This document shows, piece by piece, positions 15,307-15,337 of a stretch of DNA of 15,337 bases. The stretch is from contig JAITBS010000131.1 of the NCBI GenBank assembly GCA_031283515.1, forward strand, positions 1 through 15,337, written 5' to 3'. The position numbers were made by a program, and so were the translations under genes. The notes under the pieces were generated by a model, which saw only the letters and a program-made list of their open reading frames with translations, searched no databases and had not been told where the DNA came from. Numbering within the stretch: position 1 is the first letter of the stretch; every line of letters starts with the position of its first letter. The DNA is from Planctomycetaceae bacterium (GTDB lineage: Bacteria > Planctomycetota > Planctomycetia > Pirellulales > Thermoguttaceae).

Positions 15307-15337
15307 CGGTGATCATATCTCACGTAGGCAACCCTTC

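Overview
The window looks like a chromosomal segment of an A+T-rich bacterium, probably a planctomycete (Planctomycetota). This is an inference, not a measurement. It rests on a secreted DUF6807 (PmoA-like) protein, a secreted alpha/beta hydrolase, a cytoplasmic TPR protein, an rpmE-prfA neighbourhood, few strong Shine-Dalgarno sites, and many dispersed palindromic repeats between genes.

Region 1 (1-7770) is a five-gene plus-strand operon with gaps of 19, 22, 46 and 29 bases. In order it holds the C-terminal end of a gene entering from the left (best guess: a DUF499/BrxC-type ATPase), a compact PglZ-domain protein of 299 aa, a 1037-aa DUF1156 adenine-type DNA methylase with Zn-ribbon cysteine pairs, an unrecognised 175-aa protein, and a 932-aa SNF2 helicase. 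PglZ, a DUF1156 methylase (PglXI-like) and an SNF2 helicase (BrxHII-like) are the signature of BREX/Pgl phage defence, closest to BREX type 3. The gene order, the short PglZ and the 175-aa gene differ from the textbook layout. Such a system would be expected to methylate host DNA and block replication of unmethylated phage.

Region 2 (7771-8255) has no gene and is built of repeats: a 98-bp MITE-like element with perfect 16-bp terminal inverted repeats and a CAAA direct repeat, a 92-bp imperfect palindrome abutting it, and a 12-unit heptanucleotide array. A good promoter for rpmE follows.

Region 3 (8256-9869) is housekeeping: ribosomal protein L31 (rpmE) and peptide chain release factor 1 (prfA), separated by a 145-bp inverted-repeat element.

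Region 4 (9900-13650) is on the minus strand: a secreted alpha/beta hydrolase whose nucleophile position holds Asp, a 730-bp intergenic region with a run of short hairpins and a second copy of the region-2 palindrome, a secreted DUF6807 protein, and an NfeD-like membrane protein. Region 5 (13867-15306) is a promoter and a cytoplasmic TPR-repeat protein on the plus strand.
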